Assembly: GCA_002083475.1 (NCBI GenBank) | Contig: LWDI01000019.1 | Location: 1 to 35,301 of the forward strand | Direction: 5' to 3' | From: Proteobacteria bacterium SG_bin5 | GTDB taxonomy: Bacteria; Pseudomonadota; Alphaproteobacteria; Sphingomonadales; Sphingomonadaceae | DNA: 35,301 nt | Made by a program: the position numbers and the translations under genes | The notes under the pieces: generated by a model | What the model was told of the DNA's origin: nothing | Database searches by the model: none | Seen by the model: only the letters and a program-made list of their open reading frames with translations | Shown here: piece after piece, positions 24,291 through 32,025 of the stretch | Layout of the letters: each line of letters opens with the position of its first letter | Position numbering within the stretch: the stretch's first letter is position 1

Positions 24291-24578
24291 TTACTTCTTC
24301 TCGGTGGCCATCGCGTCGTTGCCGGTCGCCATGGCGTCGTTGCCGGTCGCCATCGCGTCGTTCGACGCCATCGCGTCGTTCGAGGTCATCATCGCGTCGT
24401 TCGAGGCCATCGCGCCGTCGGTCGACATCATCGCGTCGTTGCCGGTCGCCATCGCGTCGGTGGTGTTCTCGACGGCGGTGTTTTCCGCAGCCGGGGTGGT
24501 GTTGTTGCAGGCCGAGATCATGAGCGCCGCGCCGGCGATCATCGAACCGGTCACAACCTTGGCAATGAGTGCACGCAT
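24291..24578 (-). CDS. small lipoprotein with tandem NDAMA-type repeats
   Basis: A 95-residue lipoprotein. MRALIAKVVTGSMIAGAALMISAC is a type II signal peptide; the lipobox ISAC ends at C24. The mature part is short heptad-like repeats of the type N-D-A-M-A-T-G and variants (TDAMATG, NDAMMS, TDGAMAS, NDAMMTS, NDAMAS, NDAMATG, NDAMATG, NDAMATEKK), eight units in all, and it ends in KK. AGGGAGC precedes ATG 24578. An intrinsic terminator follows, so the gene is its own transcription unit. It would be exported and anchored to a membrane. Function is unknown; regular Asp and Met spacing could suit metal binding or an unfolded brush (speculation). Confidence 0.85.
   Translation of the reverse strand: MRALIAKVVTGSMIAGAALMISACNNTTPAAENTAVENTTDAMATGNDAMMSTDGAMASNDAMMTSNDAMASNDAMATGNDAMATGNDAMATEKK
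24308..24460. repeat. 21-bp tandem repeats inside the lipoprotein gene
   Basis: Units of about 21 bp (CCATCGCGTCGTTGCCGGTCG type) occur about seven times with small changes, two of them (24320-24340 and 24341-24361) nearly identical. They encode the NDAMATG heptads. Such arrays can change length by slippage. Confidence 0.75.
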
Positions 24579-24679
24579 TTGTAGCTCCCTAGATAGTGGA
24601 TTTGGTTGGGCGTTGGCCGCCTTAATACCCAAATCGGAGTGGACATTAGTCTGAACCGCGTTCCGCCTCAAGCCTCGTT

Positions 24680-25324
24680 TTATCGGCTGAAAGGAACGCG
24701 CGCTAGAAAATGCCCCAGTTCCGCCGCAAGCGCGCCATCGAGCGCGGCCGAATCGGCCTCGCGACCGAGTGCGGCGAGGCTCGTGACCGGATATTGCGGC
24801 AAGCCGCAGGGCACGATGCCGCCGAAATGCGCCAAATCGGGGGCGCGGTTGAGCGCGAATCCGTGCAGCGTCACCCAACGCCGCACGCGCACCCCGATCG
24901 CGCCGATCTTCGCCTCTTCGCCGCCGTCGCGCGTCCAAATGCCGACCCGCCCCTCGGCGCGAAAGCCATTGACGCCCAACCGGGCGAGCGCGGCGATCAG
25001 CCAATCCTCGAGCGCGTGAACGAAGCAGCGCACGTCGCGCCCGCGCCGGTTGAGATCGAGCAGCACATAGCCCACCCGCTGCCCCGGCCCATGATAAGTA
25101 TAACGCCCGCCGCGCCCGGCGATGTGGACGGGGAAGCGCGGATCGAGCAGCTCGGCGGGATCGGCGCTGGTGCCGGCGGTGTAGAGCGGGGGATGTTCGA
25201 GCAGCCAGATCAGCTCGCCCGCCGCGCCCCGGGCGATCGCCGCCGCGCGCGCCTCCATTTCGGCGAGCGCGCTCGGATAATCGGTCAAGCCCGGCGACAC
25301 GCGCCATTCGATCGCTTCGTCCAT
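24680..25324 (-). CDS. lipB: octanoyl-[acyl-carrier-protein] transferase
   Basis: A 214-residue enzyme that transfers octanoyl from ACP to lipoyl domains, the first step of lipoate attachment. Family motifs: 'IWLLEHPPLYTAGTSA', 'GRGGRYTYHGPGQRVGYVLLDL', 'EEAKIGAIGVRVRRWVTLHGFALN' with the catalytic Lys, and 'GIVPCGL' with the active-site Cys. ATG 25324 gives the usual length. It fits functionally with the E2/E3 genes at the start of the window, but is far from them. Confidence 0.95.
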   Translation of the reverse strand: MDEAIEWRVSPGLTDYPSALAEMEARAAAIARGAAGELIWLLEHPPLYTAGTSADPAELLDPRFPVHIAGRGGRYTYHGPGQRVGYVLLDLNRRGRDVRCFVHALEDWLIAALARLGVNGFRAEGRVGIWTRDGGEEAKIGAIGVRVRRWVTLHGFALNRAPDLAHFGGIVPCGLPQYPVTSLAALGREADSAALDGALAAELGHFLARVPFSR

Positions 25325-25352
25325 GCCGCGTCAGATGCGGCGCCGGGCGCTC

Positions 25353-25374
25353 GGTTGCAACCAGTTGCAACCAG
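25353..25374. promoter_or_regulatory. palindrome plus direct repeat in the lipB upstream region
   Basis: GGTTGCAACC (25353-25362) is a perfect 10-bp palindrome, and TTGCAACCAG is repeated exactly in tandem (25355-25364, 25365-25374). It lies between the divergent lipB and membrane-protein genes, 29 bp before the lipB start. A protein-binding site is possible. Confidence 0.4.
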
Positions 25375-25427
25375 TGGCGGCCCGCGCGGCGATGCGCTAA
25401 CCAACGCGCGAGACGAAAGGGGCAGGC

Positions 25428-26282
25428 GTGGCCAGGGTGAGCATCAGCGCGGTTTGGGACCGCACGACCGAATTCATGAGCGAAAGAGCGAGCGCGGTGC
25501 TGGCGGTCGCGGCGCCGGTGATCGCGGCGACCTTGTTCGCGGGCGAGCTCGGCCAGCGCCTGTTCGCGACCACGCCGGGGATGGGGCCCGGGATGAGCGG
25601 GCTGGTGCCGGTCCTGTTGCAACTGCCGTTGCTCTGGGCGCAGCTGCAGGTGATGGCGCTCGCGATCGATCCCGCCGTCACCCCGGCCGAGGCGGTGCAG
25701 CGCGCCACCAATCGGCTGGGCGCGGCGCTGCTTTTGTGGCTGGTGCTGCTCGCGGTGGTGATCGCGGCGATGCTGCCGGTGGTGGCGCTGGTGCTGGCGA
25801 GCGGGCTGCCGCTCGATCGGCTGGCGACGCTCGGCCCCAATCCCCCGCCCGAGGCGATCCAGGCGCTGATCCCGCCGAGCGCCGCGCCCGCGCTGCTCTT
25901 CGCGCTGCTCTATCTGATGGCGGCGGCGGTCGTGATCTGGGTGCTCTATCTGCGCTGGGGGCTGGTGTATGTGGTGACGCTGGTCGAGGCGATCGGCCTG
26001 CCCGCGCTCGGGCGCAGCTGGCGGTTGACGCGGGGGATGACGCTGGCGCTGCTCGGCGTGTCGTTGCTCTACGCGCTGGTCGCGGTGGTCGCCGCGCTCG
26101 CCGCGCAAACGGTGGTCGGCACCCTGCTCGGCCTGATCTTCGGGCGCGACGGCGGGCTGGGGGTGGCGGGGCTCGGCTCGGCGCTCGTCAGCGCGCTGGT
26201 CGGCGCGGTGATGACGGTGCTCGCCACCGGCTTCCTGGCCAAATTCTATCTCGCCGCGCGCCGCGCCGAGGATCTTGGATGA
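25428..26282 (+). CDS. multi-pass membrane protein, paralogue of the next gene
   Basis: A 284-residue integral membrane protein with about six hydrophobic spans: 'AVLAVAAPVIAATLFAG', 'LVPVLLQLPLLWAQL', 'ALLLWLVLLAVVIAAMLPVVALVLA', 'APALLFALLYLMAAAVVIWVLYL', 'LALLGVSLLYALVAVVAALA', and 'LVSALVGAVMTVLATGF'. The motif 'GRSWRLTRGMTLALLG' recurs in the following gene. The start is GTG 25428 with AAAGGGG upstream. The outline recalls membrane domains of glycerophosphodiester phosphodiesterase-associated proteins. The stop overlaps the next start by ATGA, and function is unknown. Confidence 0.85.
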   Translation: MARVSISAVWDRTTEFMSERASAVLAVAAPVIAATLFAGELGQRLFATTPGMGPGMSGLVPVLLQLPLLWAQLQVMALAIDPAVTPAEAVQRATNRLGAALLLWLVLLAVVIAAMLPVVALVLASGLPLDRLATLGPNPPPEAIQALIPPSAAPALLFALLYLMAAAVVIWVLYLRWGLVYVVTLVEAIGLPALGRSWRLTRGMTLALLGVSLLYALVAVVAALAAQTVVGTLLGLIFGRDGGLGVAGLGSALVSALVGAVMTVLATGFLAKFYLAARRAEDLG

Positions 26283-27004
26283 ACTCCATTACCGCGGCGG
26301 CGAACGCCGCTTGGGGGCTTTGGCGGCGCGACGCGGCGCTGCTCTGGCCGCTGTTCGGGGTCACTCAATTCCTGCCGCTGCTGCTCCGCCTGCTCGCGAT
26401 GCCGCCCCTGCCGCGCCTGGCCGGGGAGGCGGCCGGCTTGGTCGACCAGCTGCGGGTGCTCAGCGCTTATGGGCGCGAAAATCTGCCGGCAATCCTGCTG
26501 ATCGTCGTGCTGCAGGCGCTGGGGCGCGCGACCTTGTTCAGCCTCTACCGCGCGCCCGCGCGCACGCTCGCGACGGCTTTTGGCGAGGCGCTGGCGCTGT
26601 TTCCGCGCTATTTGCTGATCGTACTCGCGGTGACGCTGGGCACCACGTTCGGGCTGCTGCTCTTCTTGCTGCCGGGCTTTTACCTCGCGGGGCGCTGGCT
26701 GCTCGCGGGGCCGGCGTTCGTCGCCGCGCCCGAGCGCCCGAGCTGGGGCGCGCTCGCGGCGAGCTGGCGGCTGACGCGCGGCCATGGGTTGCTGCTGATG
26801 GCGCTGGTCGCGCTCGCCGAGCTGGGCCGCTCGCTGATCGAACGGCCCTTCGCGCTCGGCCGCGCGAGCATGGCCGAGGCGCCGCTGCTCGACGCGCTGC
26901 TCGCGCTCGGCCAGGCGACGGGGGGCGCGGCGATGCTGCTCGCGCTCGCGCTGTTCCAGGTCGGCCTCTACCGCGAACTGAGCGCGCGCGTGACGGGGGC
27001 GTAG
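26279..27004 (+). CDS. multi-pass membrane protein, second of a coupled pair
   Basis: A 241-residue membrane protein beginning MNSITAAANAAWGLWRRDAALLW. It has about five hydrophobic spans and contains 'LAASWRLTRGHGLLLMALVALAELG', matching the SWRLTRG segment of its upstream neighbour. The two are divergent paralogues from an old duplication, translated from overlapping ATGA codons. Function is unknown; an interacting heteromer is plausible but inferred. Confidence 0.83.
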   Translation: MNSITAAANAAWGLWRRDAALLWPLFGVTQFLPLLLRLLAMPPLPRLAGEAAGLVDQLRVLSAYGRENLPAILLIVVLQALGRATLFSLYRAPARTLATAFGEALALFPRYLLIVLAVTLGTTFGLLLFLLPGFYLAGRWLLAGPAFVAAPERPSWGALAASWRLTRGHGLLLMALVALAELGRSLIERPFALGRASMAEAPLLDALLALGQATGGAAMLLALALFQVGLYRELSARVTGA

Positions 27005-27056
27005 CGCGAGCGTGGGCGAGTGCGCCAGTCGAGAATATCGATATCATTCTGTGTGA

Positions 27057-27152
27057 ACCCCGAAACGTTCGCCCTGAGCTTGTCGAAGGGCGGCCCTGCC
27101 TTGGTCCGACGAAAAAAAGAACCGTGCTTCGACAAGTTCAGCACGAACGGGT
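27057..27152. repeat. inverted pair of REP elements (GTTCG...CTGAGCTTGTCGAAG type)
   Basis: A left unit with hairpin GCCCT-gagcttgtcga-AGGGC (27071-27091) and a right unit with GTGCT-tcgacaagttc-AGCAC (27124-27144) face each other across a 32-bp spacer containing an A run. Read on opposite strands the units share the core CTTGTCGAAG and the flanking CGTTCG. I recall this sequence as a common dispersed repeat in sphingomonads. It lies between a plus-strand and a minus-strand gene end, a usual REP position. Confidence 0.8.
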
Positions 27153-27179
27153 TGTGATCGGCGTTCGACGAGGCTTGCT

Positions 27180-27755
27180 CTACAGCAGCGGCACCTGCGG
27201 CGCGCAGTCGGGGGGCAGCAGGCCGGCGTGGCGTGGGTCGGGGAAGGTTTCGATCGTGCGCCGCACCGCCACGAACCCCTGCGCGCGGTAAAAGCCCAAA
27301 GCGCGCGGATGATCGAGCGTGCAAGTGTTGAGCCACACGAGCGAAGTCTCGCGCCGCCAGGCGCGCGCGAGCGTTTCGGCCATCAGCCAGCGGCCGAGCC
27401 CGCGCCCGGCGAGTTCGGGCACCAACGCGAAATAAGTGATGTTGGTCGAGGCGCCCTCATGCCGCAACTCGACCAGGCCGAGCTCCACGCCCGCGCGATC
27501 GACCGCGACATGAACCTCGCGCCCCGGCTCGGCGAGCAGCGCGGCGAGCGCGGCCTCGTCGAGCGTCAGGCGCGAGAACCACAGCCAACGCGCGCCGACG
27601 CGGGTGAACAGCGCGCGATAAGCGGCGGGCTTGGGCGCCGCCCAGCGCACCAGCCGCAACGGGCTTTCGGGGAGCGGGGCGGGGCGCGGCCGCGCGCGCA
27701 TCTCGAGCCGGGTGACGATGGTCGCGAGTTCGCCCGGCGCGACCGCGATCATCAT
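27180..27755 (-). CDS. GNAT-family N-acetyltransferase
   Basis: A 191-residue GNAT protein. The acetyl-CoA site is 'YFALVPELAGRGLGRWLMAETLARAW', the central strand is 'GLVELRHEG', and a 'NTCTLDHPRALGFYRAQGF' end segment closes the fold. ATG 27755 has GGAG at 6 bp and starts 2 bp after the hemF stop, so the genes form an operon; the frame extends upstream into hemF without support. The substrate cannot be told. Confidence 0.9.
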   Translation of the reverse strand: MMIAVAPGELATIVTRLEMRARPRPAPLPESPLRLVRWAAPKPAAYRALFTRVGARWLWFSRLTLDEAALAALLAEPGREVHVAVDRAGVELGLVELRHEGASTNITYFALVPELAGRGLGRWLMAETLARAWRRETSLVWLNTCTLDHPRALGFYRAQGFVAVRRTIETFPDPRHAGLLPPDCAPQVPLL

Positions 27756-27757
27756 GT

Positions 27758-28597
27758 TCAGCTCCAGGTGGCGCGCGGCGGCAGGCTCATCAGGATCGCC
27801 TCGATATTGCCCCCGGTCTTGAGCCCGAAGAGCGTGCCGCGATCGTAAACCAGGTTGAACTCGGCATAGCGCCCGCGCCATTCGAGCATCCGCGCCTCGT
27901 CCTCGGGCGTGAAGGCCGCGTTCATGCGCCGCCGCACGATGCGCGGATAAGCGCTGAGGAACGCGCGGCCCACATCCTGGGTGAAAGCGAAATTGGCCTC
28001 GAAATCGCCTTCGAGATGATCGTAGAAAATCCCGCCGACGCCGCGATGCACCTGGCGGTGGGGCAAATAGAAATAGTCGTCGGCCCAGGCCTTGAAGCGA
28101 TCGTAATGCGCTGGGTCATGCGCGTCGCACGCCTTTTTCAGCTCGGCGTGGAAGTCGTCGGTATCCTCGGCGATCGGCAGCGGCGGGTTGAGATCGGCGC
28201 CGCCGCCGAACCAGCGCCTGGTGGTGACCAGGAAGCGCGTGTTCATATGCACCGCCGGCACCTGCGGATTGGCCATATGCGCGACCAGGCTGATGCCGGT
28301 CGCGAAGAAGCTGGGGTCTTCGGCGGCGCCGTGGATCGTCTTGGCGAACTCCCCTTCGAAGCTGCCGCCCACGGTCGAGACGTTGACGCCGACCTTTTCG
28401 AACACCCGGCCCTTCATCACCCCGCGCACCCCGCCGCCGCCGGGCGCGCCGCTCGCGTCGGTTCGGTCCCAGGGGGTGTAGGCGAAGGTGGCGTCGGAGC
28501 CCGCTTCGCGCTCGATCGCTTCGAATTCGGCGCAAATCTGGTCGCGCAAGGATTCGAACCAGGCGCGCGCGCGCTGTTGTTGATCGTCGAGTTGCAT
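27758..28597 (-). CDS. hemF: oxygen-dependent coproporphyrinogen III oxidase
   Basis: A 279-residue cytosolic enzyme that decarboxylates coproporphyrinogen III in haem synthesis with O2. Conserved segments are 'GGGGVRGVMKGRVFEKVGVNVSTVGG', 'GISLVAHMANPQVPAVHMNTRFL', 'RWFGGGADLNPPLP', 'YLPHRQVHRGVGGIFYDHLE', and 'EWRGRYAEFNLVYDRGTLFGLKTGGNIEAILMSLPP'. The start ATG 28597 has GGGAGGG upstream; the open frame extends further but is opposite the trmL region. It is preceded by trmL and followed 2 bp later by a GNAT gene. Haem for the cytochrome bc1 genes on the other strand is a functional link. Confidence 0.97.
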   Translation of the reverse strand: MQLDDQQQRARAWFESLRDQICAEFEAIEREAGSDATFAYTPWDRTDASGAPGGGGVRGVMKGRVFEKVGVNVSTVGGSFEGEFAKTIHGAAEDPSFFATGISLVAHMANPQVPAVHMNTRFLVTTRRWFGGGADLNPPLPIAEDTDDFHAELKKACDAHDPAHYDRFKAWADDYFYLPHRQVHRGVGGIFYDHLEGDFEANFAFTQDVGRAFLSAYPRIVRRRMNAAFTPEDEARMLEWRGRYAEFNLVYDRGTLFGLKTGGNIEAILMSLPPRATWS

Positions 28598-28658
28598 CGT
28601 CCCTCCCTGCTTGCGCCCGCACCGTAGCAGCGGCGCGCCTCGGCGCCAGCCCCCGGGC

Positions 28659-29150
28659 TCAGGCCGGCCAGCTCTCCGTCTGGCGCAGCGCCTCGCCCAG
28701 CGCCATCGCCGCCGCGAGCGCGACGTTGAGCGAGCGCCGATCGGGCAGCATCGGCAGCCGCACCGCATCATCGGCGCGCGCGAGCGCCCAATCGGGCAGG
28801 CCGGTCGTCTCGGCGCCGAGCAGCAGCGTGTCGCCGGGTAAGAAGCGCGCGGCATCGAGCCGCACCGGCGCGCCAGTTTCGATCGCGACCAGTCGTCCGG
28901 GCAGCGCGTCCAGAAACGCCGACCAATCGGCGTGGCGCGTCACCAAGGCCGCCTCGGCATAATCGAGCCCGGCGCGCGCGAGCTTTTTGTCCGAAAAGGG
29001 AAATCCCAAAGGCTCGATCAGATCGAGCGGCACCCCCAGGCACGCCGAAAGCCGCATCAGCGTGCCGACGTTGCCGGCGATGTCAGGGGCGAGCAGCGCC
29101 AGGCGCAGCGCGGGCGCGGGGGAGAGTCGGGTGGGTGACGCAACCATCAT
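28659..29150 (-). CDS. trmL: tRNA (cytidine(34)-2'-O)-methyltransferase
   Basis: A 163-residue SPOUT methyltransferase that modifies the wobble base of tRNA-Leu. Motifs: 'LLAPDIAGNVGTLMRLSACLGVPLDLIEPLGFPF', 'LLLGAETTGLPDW', and the SAM-binding knot 'RLPMLPDRRSLNVALAAAMALGEALRQ'. A short N-terminal extension precedes the core. Two adjacent ATGs (29150, 29147) compete with no clear ribosome-binding site. It is divergent from petA and 61 bp before hemF. Confidence 0.9.
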   Translation of the reverse strand: MMVASPTRLSPAPALRLALLAPDIAGNVGTLMRLSACLGVPLDLIEPLGFPFSDKKLARAGLDYAEAALVTRHADWSAFLDALPGRLVAIETGAPVRLDAARFLPGDTLLLGAETTGLPDWALARADDAVRLPMLPDRRSLNVALAAAMALGEALRQTESWPA

Positions 29151-29307
29151 TTAGCAGTTGGCAATTTGGACCGGCCGCGTCTATCAGGCCGCCAGCTACC
29201 GTGCCAGACGGTCGGTTCGACGCACCCGCCGCGCGTTGCGCTGGGCAGGCGTCGTCCGTGCCGATCCGACCGCCACGGCGACATGTTGATCAGGACAGGG
29301 CAAGTGA

Positions 29308-29886
29308 ATGGCAACCGTTGATCAGGCGACGCACGAACACAGCGTCGGCGACTCCTTGGGCGGGGACGATTATCGCCGCCGCGACTTTCTCAGCATCGCC
29401 GCAGTCGCTTTCGCGGGCGTGGGCGCGGCGGGCGCGCTGGTGCCGCTCATCGCGCAAATGGCGCCCTCGGCCGACGTGCTCGCCCAGTCGACCACCGAAC
29501 TCGATCTGAGCGCGATCCAGCCGGGCCAGGCGATCAAGGCCTCGTTCCGCAAACAGCCGCTGTTCGTCCGCAATCTGACGCCGGCCGAAATCGCCGAGGC
29601 GAACAAGGTCGCGGTCTCGTCGCTGCGCGATCCGGAAACGCTCGCCCAGCGGACCAAGGAGGGCAAGGCCAATTGGCTCGTCACCCTCGGCGTCTGCACC
29701 CATTTGGGCTGCGTGCCGCTCGGCGCGGGCGAGGGCGAGAATCGCGGACCCTTCGGCGGCTATTTCTGCCCCTGCCACGGCTCGGCCTATGATACCGCCG
29801 GCCGCATCCGCCAGGGCCCGGCGCCCAAGAACCTCGCGGTGCCGCCCTATAAGTTCACGTCGCCGACCACGATCGTGGTCGGCTGA
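29308..29886 (+). CDS. petA: ubiquinol-cytochrome c reductase Rieske iron-sulfur subunit
   Basis: A 192-residue membrane-anchored Rieske protein. It begins with a Tat-type anchor 'YRRRDFLSIAAVAFAGVGAAGALVPLI'; the cluster ligands are C130/H132 in 'CTHLGC' and C154/H157 in 'CPCHGS', with the disulfide pair C135/C156. It transfers electrons from ubiquinol to cytochrome c1 in the bc1 complex. It leads petB by 11 bp and petC follows. A possible promoter TTGGCA (29158-29163) and TATCAG (29182-29187) with an 18-bp spacer lies upstream in the 157-bp gap to trmL; this is weak. Confidence 0.96.
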   Translation: MATVDQATHEHSVGDSLGGDDYRRRDFLSIAAVAFAGVGAAGALVPLIAQMAPSADVLAQSTTELDLSAIQPGQAIKASFRKQPLFVRNLTPAEIAEANKVAVSSLRDPETLAQRTKEGKANWLVTLGVCTHLGCVPLGAGEGENRGPFGGYFCPCHGSAYDTAGRIRQGPAPKNLAVPPYKFTSPTTIVVG

Positions 29887-29897
29887 GGAGGTCTGAG

Positions 29898-31202
29898 ATG
29901 AGCTTCCCTTGGGCACAGCATTACGAACCCAAGCATCCGGTGATGAAGTGGGTGGACGATCGTCTGCCGCTGCCCCGGCTGGTGTTCTCGGCGGTCGGCG
30001 CCGGCTATCCGGTGCCGCGCAACCTGAATTGGTTCTGGAATTTCGGCGCGCTCGCCGGGATCGCGCTCACCTGCCAGATCATCACCGGCGTCGTGCTGGC
30101 GATGCATTATGCGGCGAACGGCGCGATCGCGTTCGACTCGGTCGAGCATATCATGCGCGACGTCAATTACGGCTGGCTGCTGCGCTATGCGCATGCCAAT
30201 GGCGCGTCGATGTTCCTCGCGGTGGTTTACATCCACATCGGCCGCGGGCTCTTCTACGGCTCGTATAAAGCGCCGCGCGAGATGGTGTGGCTCTTGGGTG
30301 TGGTGATCTTCCTGCTGATGATGGCGACCGCCTTCATGGGCTATGTGCTCCCCTGGGGGCAGATGAGCTTCTGGGGCGCGCAGGTGATCACCGGCTTCTT
30401 CTCGGCGATCCCGATCGTCGGCGAGCCGATCCGCATCTGGCTGCTCGGCGGCTATGCCCCCGATGACGCGGCGCTCAACCGCTTCTTCTCGCTCCACTTC
30501 ATGCTGCCCTTCGTGATCGCGGGCGTGATCGTGATGCACATCTGGGCGCTTCACATCCACGGCTCGAACAATCCCACGGGCGTCGAGGTGAAGAGCGAGC
30601 AGGATACGGTGCCCTTCCACCCCTATTATACCGCCAAGGACGGGTTCGGGCTGGGCATCTTCTTCCTGATCTTCGCGGCCTTCGTGTTCTTCTTCCCCAA
30701 CGCGCTCGGCCATCCGGACAATTATATCCCGGCCAATCCGCTGTCGACGCCGGCGCATATCGTGCCCGAATGGTATTTCCTGCCCTTCTACGCGATCCTG
30801 AAGTCGTTCACTTTCGATTTCCTGTGGATCCCGGCGAAGCTGTGGGGCGTGCTGGCGATGTTCGCGTCGATCCTGCTGCTCTTCTTCCTGCCCTGGCTCG
30901 ATACCTCGCCGGTGCGCTCGGCCAAATACCGCCCCACCTACCGCATCTTCCTCGGCATTTTGCTGATCGACGTGCTGGTGCTGGGCTATGTCGGCGGCGC
31001 CGAGCCGATCGCGCGTAACGTGATCCTGGGGCAGATCGCCACGGCTTATTATTTCGCGCATTTCCTGGTCATCCTGCCGATCGTGGCGGCCACCGAGCGT
31101 CCGCGCCCGCTGCCCAACTCGATCACCGAGGCGGTGCTGAAGGGGGAAAGCGGCTCGGCGGGCGACACCGCGTTCCCCGAACGCGCGCTGCCGGCCGAAT
31201 AA
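29898..31202 (+). CDS. petB: cytochrome b of the bc1 complex
   Basis: A 434-residue integral membrane protein with eight spans, carrying the two b haems and the Qo and Qi sites. The N-terminus 'GYPVPRNLNWFWNFGALAGIALTCQIITGVVLAMHY' is diagnostic; haem His ligands lie in 'RYAHANGASMFLAVVYIHIGRGLFY' and 'LHFMLPFVIAGVIVMHIWALHIHGSNNP', with 'VLPWGQMSFWGAQVITGF' and the Qo motif 'PEWYFLPFYAIL'. The C-terminus has a soluble tail of about 30 residues. GAGGAGGTC precedes ATG 29898. Confidence 0.97.
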   Translation: MSFPWAQHYEPKHPVMKWVDDRLPLPRLVFSAVGAGYPVPRNLNWFWNFGALAGIALTCQIITGVVLAMHYAANGAIAFDSVEHIMRDVNYGWLLRYAHANGASMFLAVVYIHIGRGLFYGSYKAPREMVWLLGVVIFLLMMATAFMGYVLPWGQMSFWGAQVITGFFSAIPIVGEPIRIWLLGGYAPDDAALNRFFSLHFMLPFVIAGVIVMHIWALHIHGSNNPTGVEVKSEQDTVPFHPYYTAKDGFGLGIFFLIFAAFVFFFPNALGHPDNYIPANPLSTPAHIVPEWYFLPFYAILKSFTFDFLWIPAKLWGVLAMFASILLLFFLPWLDTSPVRSAKYRPTYRIFLGILLIDVLVLGYVGGAEPIARNVILGQIATAYYFAHFLVILPIVAATERPRPLPNSITEAVLKGESGSAGDTAFPERALPAE

Positions 31203-31212
31203 GGGGGAACAA

Positions 31213-32025
31213 ATGGTTCGTTTGATTTCGTTCCTGATCGGGCTCGGCTTCATCGCCGCGGTCGGGGTGGCGTTGATCGTCAGCCTGGGCGGCTTGGGCG
31301 GCGCGACCGAGGAAAGCGCGCAGGAAGCGCTCTACAAGCACCCCAAGGAGCTCGAACTCGCCAGCAACGGCTTGTTCGGCAAGTTCAACATGCAGCAGGT
31401 GCAGCGCGGGTTTCAGGTCTATCAGCAGGTCTGCTCGAACTGCCACTCGCTGAGCCATGTCGCGTTCCGCGACCTGCGCAAGATCGGCTATACCGAAGCC
31501 GAGGTGAAGAAGATCGCCGCCGATTGGCAGACCAAGGCGCAGACCTTCGACCCCAAGACCGGCGATCGCGGCGAGCGCCCCAACACGCCCGCCGACAAAT
31601 TCCCGACGGTCTATTATCCCGGTCAGGGCAATCCGCCCGATCTGTCGCTGATCGTGAAGGCGCGGCATGACGGGGCGGGCTATGTCCATTCGCTGCTCAC
31701 CGGCTATCGCGACATGACGCCCGCCGAAATGAAGCGCTTCCCGGCGGCGAAGACCCCCGATGGGCTTTATTTCAACCCCTATTTCCCCAACCTCAACATC
31801 GCGATGCCGCCGCCGCTCGCCGAGGGCGCGGTGACCTATGCCGATGGCACCAAATCGACCGTCGAGCAGAATTCGCAGGATGTCGCGGCGTTTCTGGTGT
31901 GGGCGGCCGAGCCCGAACTCGCCGAGCGCCACCGCATCGGCTTGATGGTGATGGGCTTCCTGCTGATCGCGACGGTGCTCGCTTATGGCGCCTATCGCAA
32001 CATCTGGCGGGACCTGAAGCATTGA
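31213..32025 (+). CDS. petC: cytochrome c1 of the bc1 complex
   Basis: A 270-residue c-type cytochrome. The N-terminal signal/anchor (LISFLIGLGFIAAVGVALIVSLGG) is followed by the haem site 'VCSNCHSL' (CxxCH). A further ligand region 'PNLNIAMPPPLAEG' supplies the Met, and a C-terminal membrane anchor 'GLMVMGFLLIATVLAYGAYRNIWRDLKH' fixes it to the membrane. It accepts electrons from the Rieske protein and passes them to a soluble cytochrome c. It follows petB by 10 bp. Its stop overlaps the TTG start of apt. Confidence 0.96.
   Translation: MVRLISFLIGLGFIAAVGVALIVSLGGLGGATEESAQEALYKHPKELELASNGLFGKFNMQQVQRGFQVYQQVCSNCHSLSHVAFRDLRKIGYTEAEVKKIAADWQTKAQTFDPKTGDRGERPNTPADKFPTVYYPGQGNPPDLSLIVKARHDGAGYVHSLLTGYRDMTPAEMKRFPAAKTPDGLYFNPYFPNLNIAMPPPLAEGAVTYADGTKSTVEQNSQDVAAFLVWAAEPELAERHRIGLMVMGFLLIATVLAYGAYRNIWRDLKH

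Noticed and set aside
24308..24460. CRISPR-like regular repeats
   Set aside because: The repeats are contiguous 21-bp units with no spacers and encode peptide heptads in a lipoprotein.
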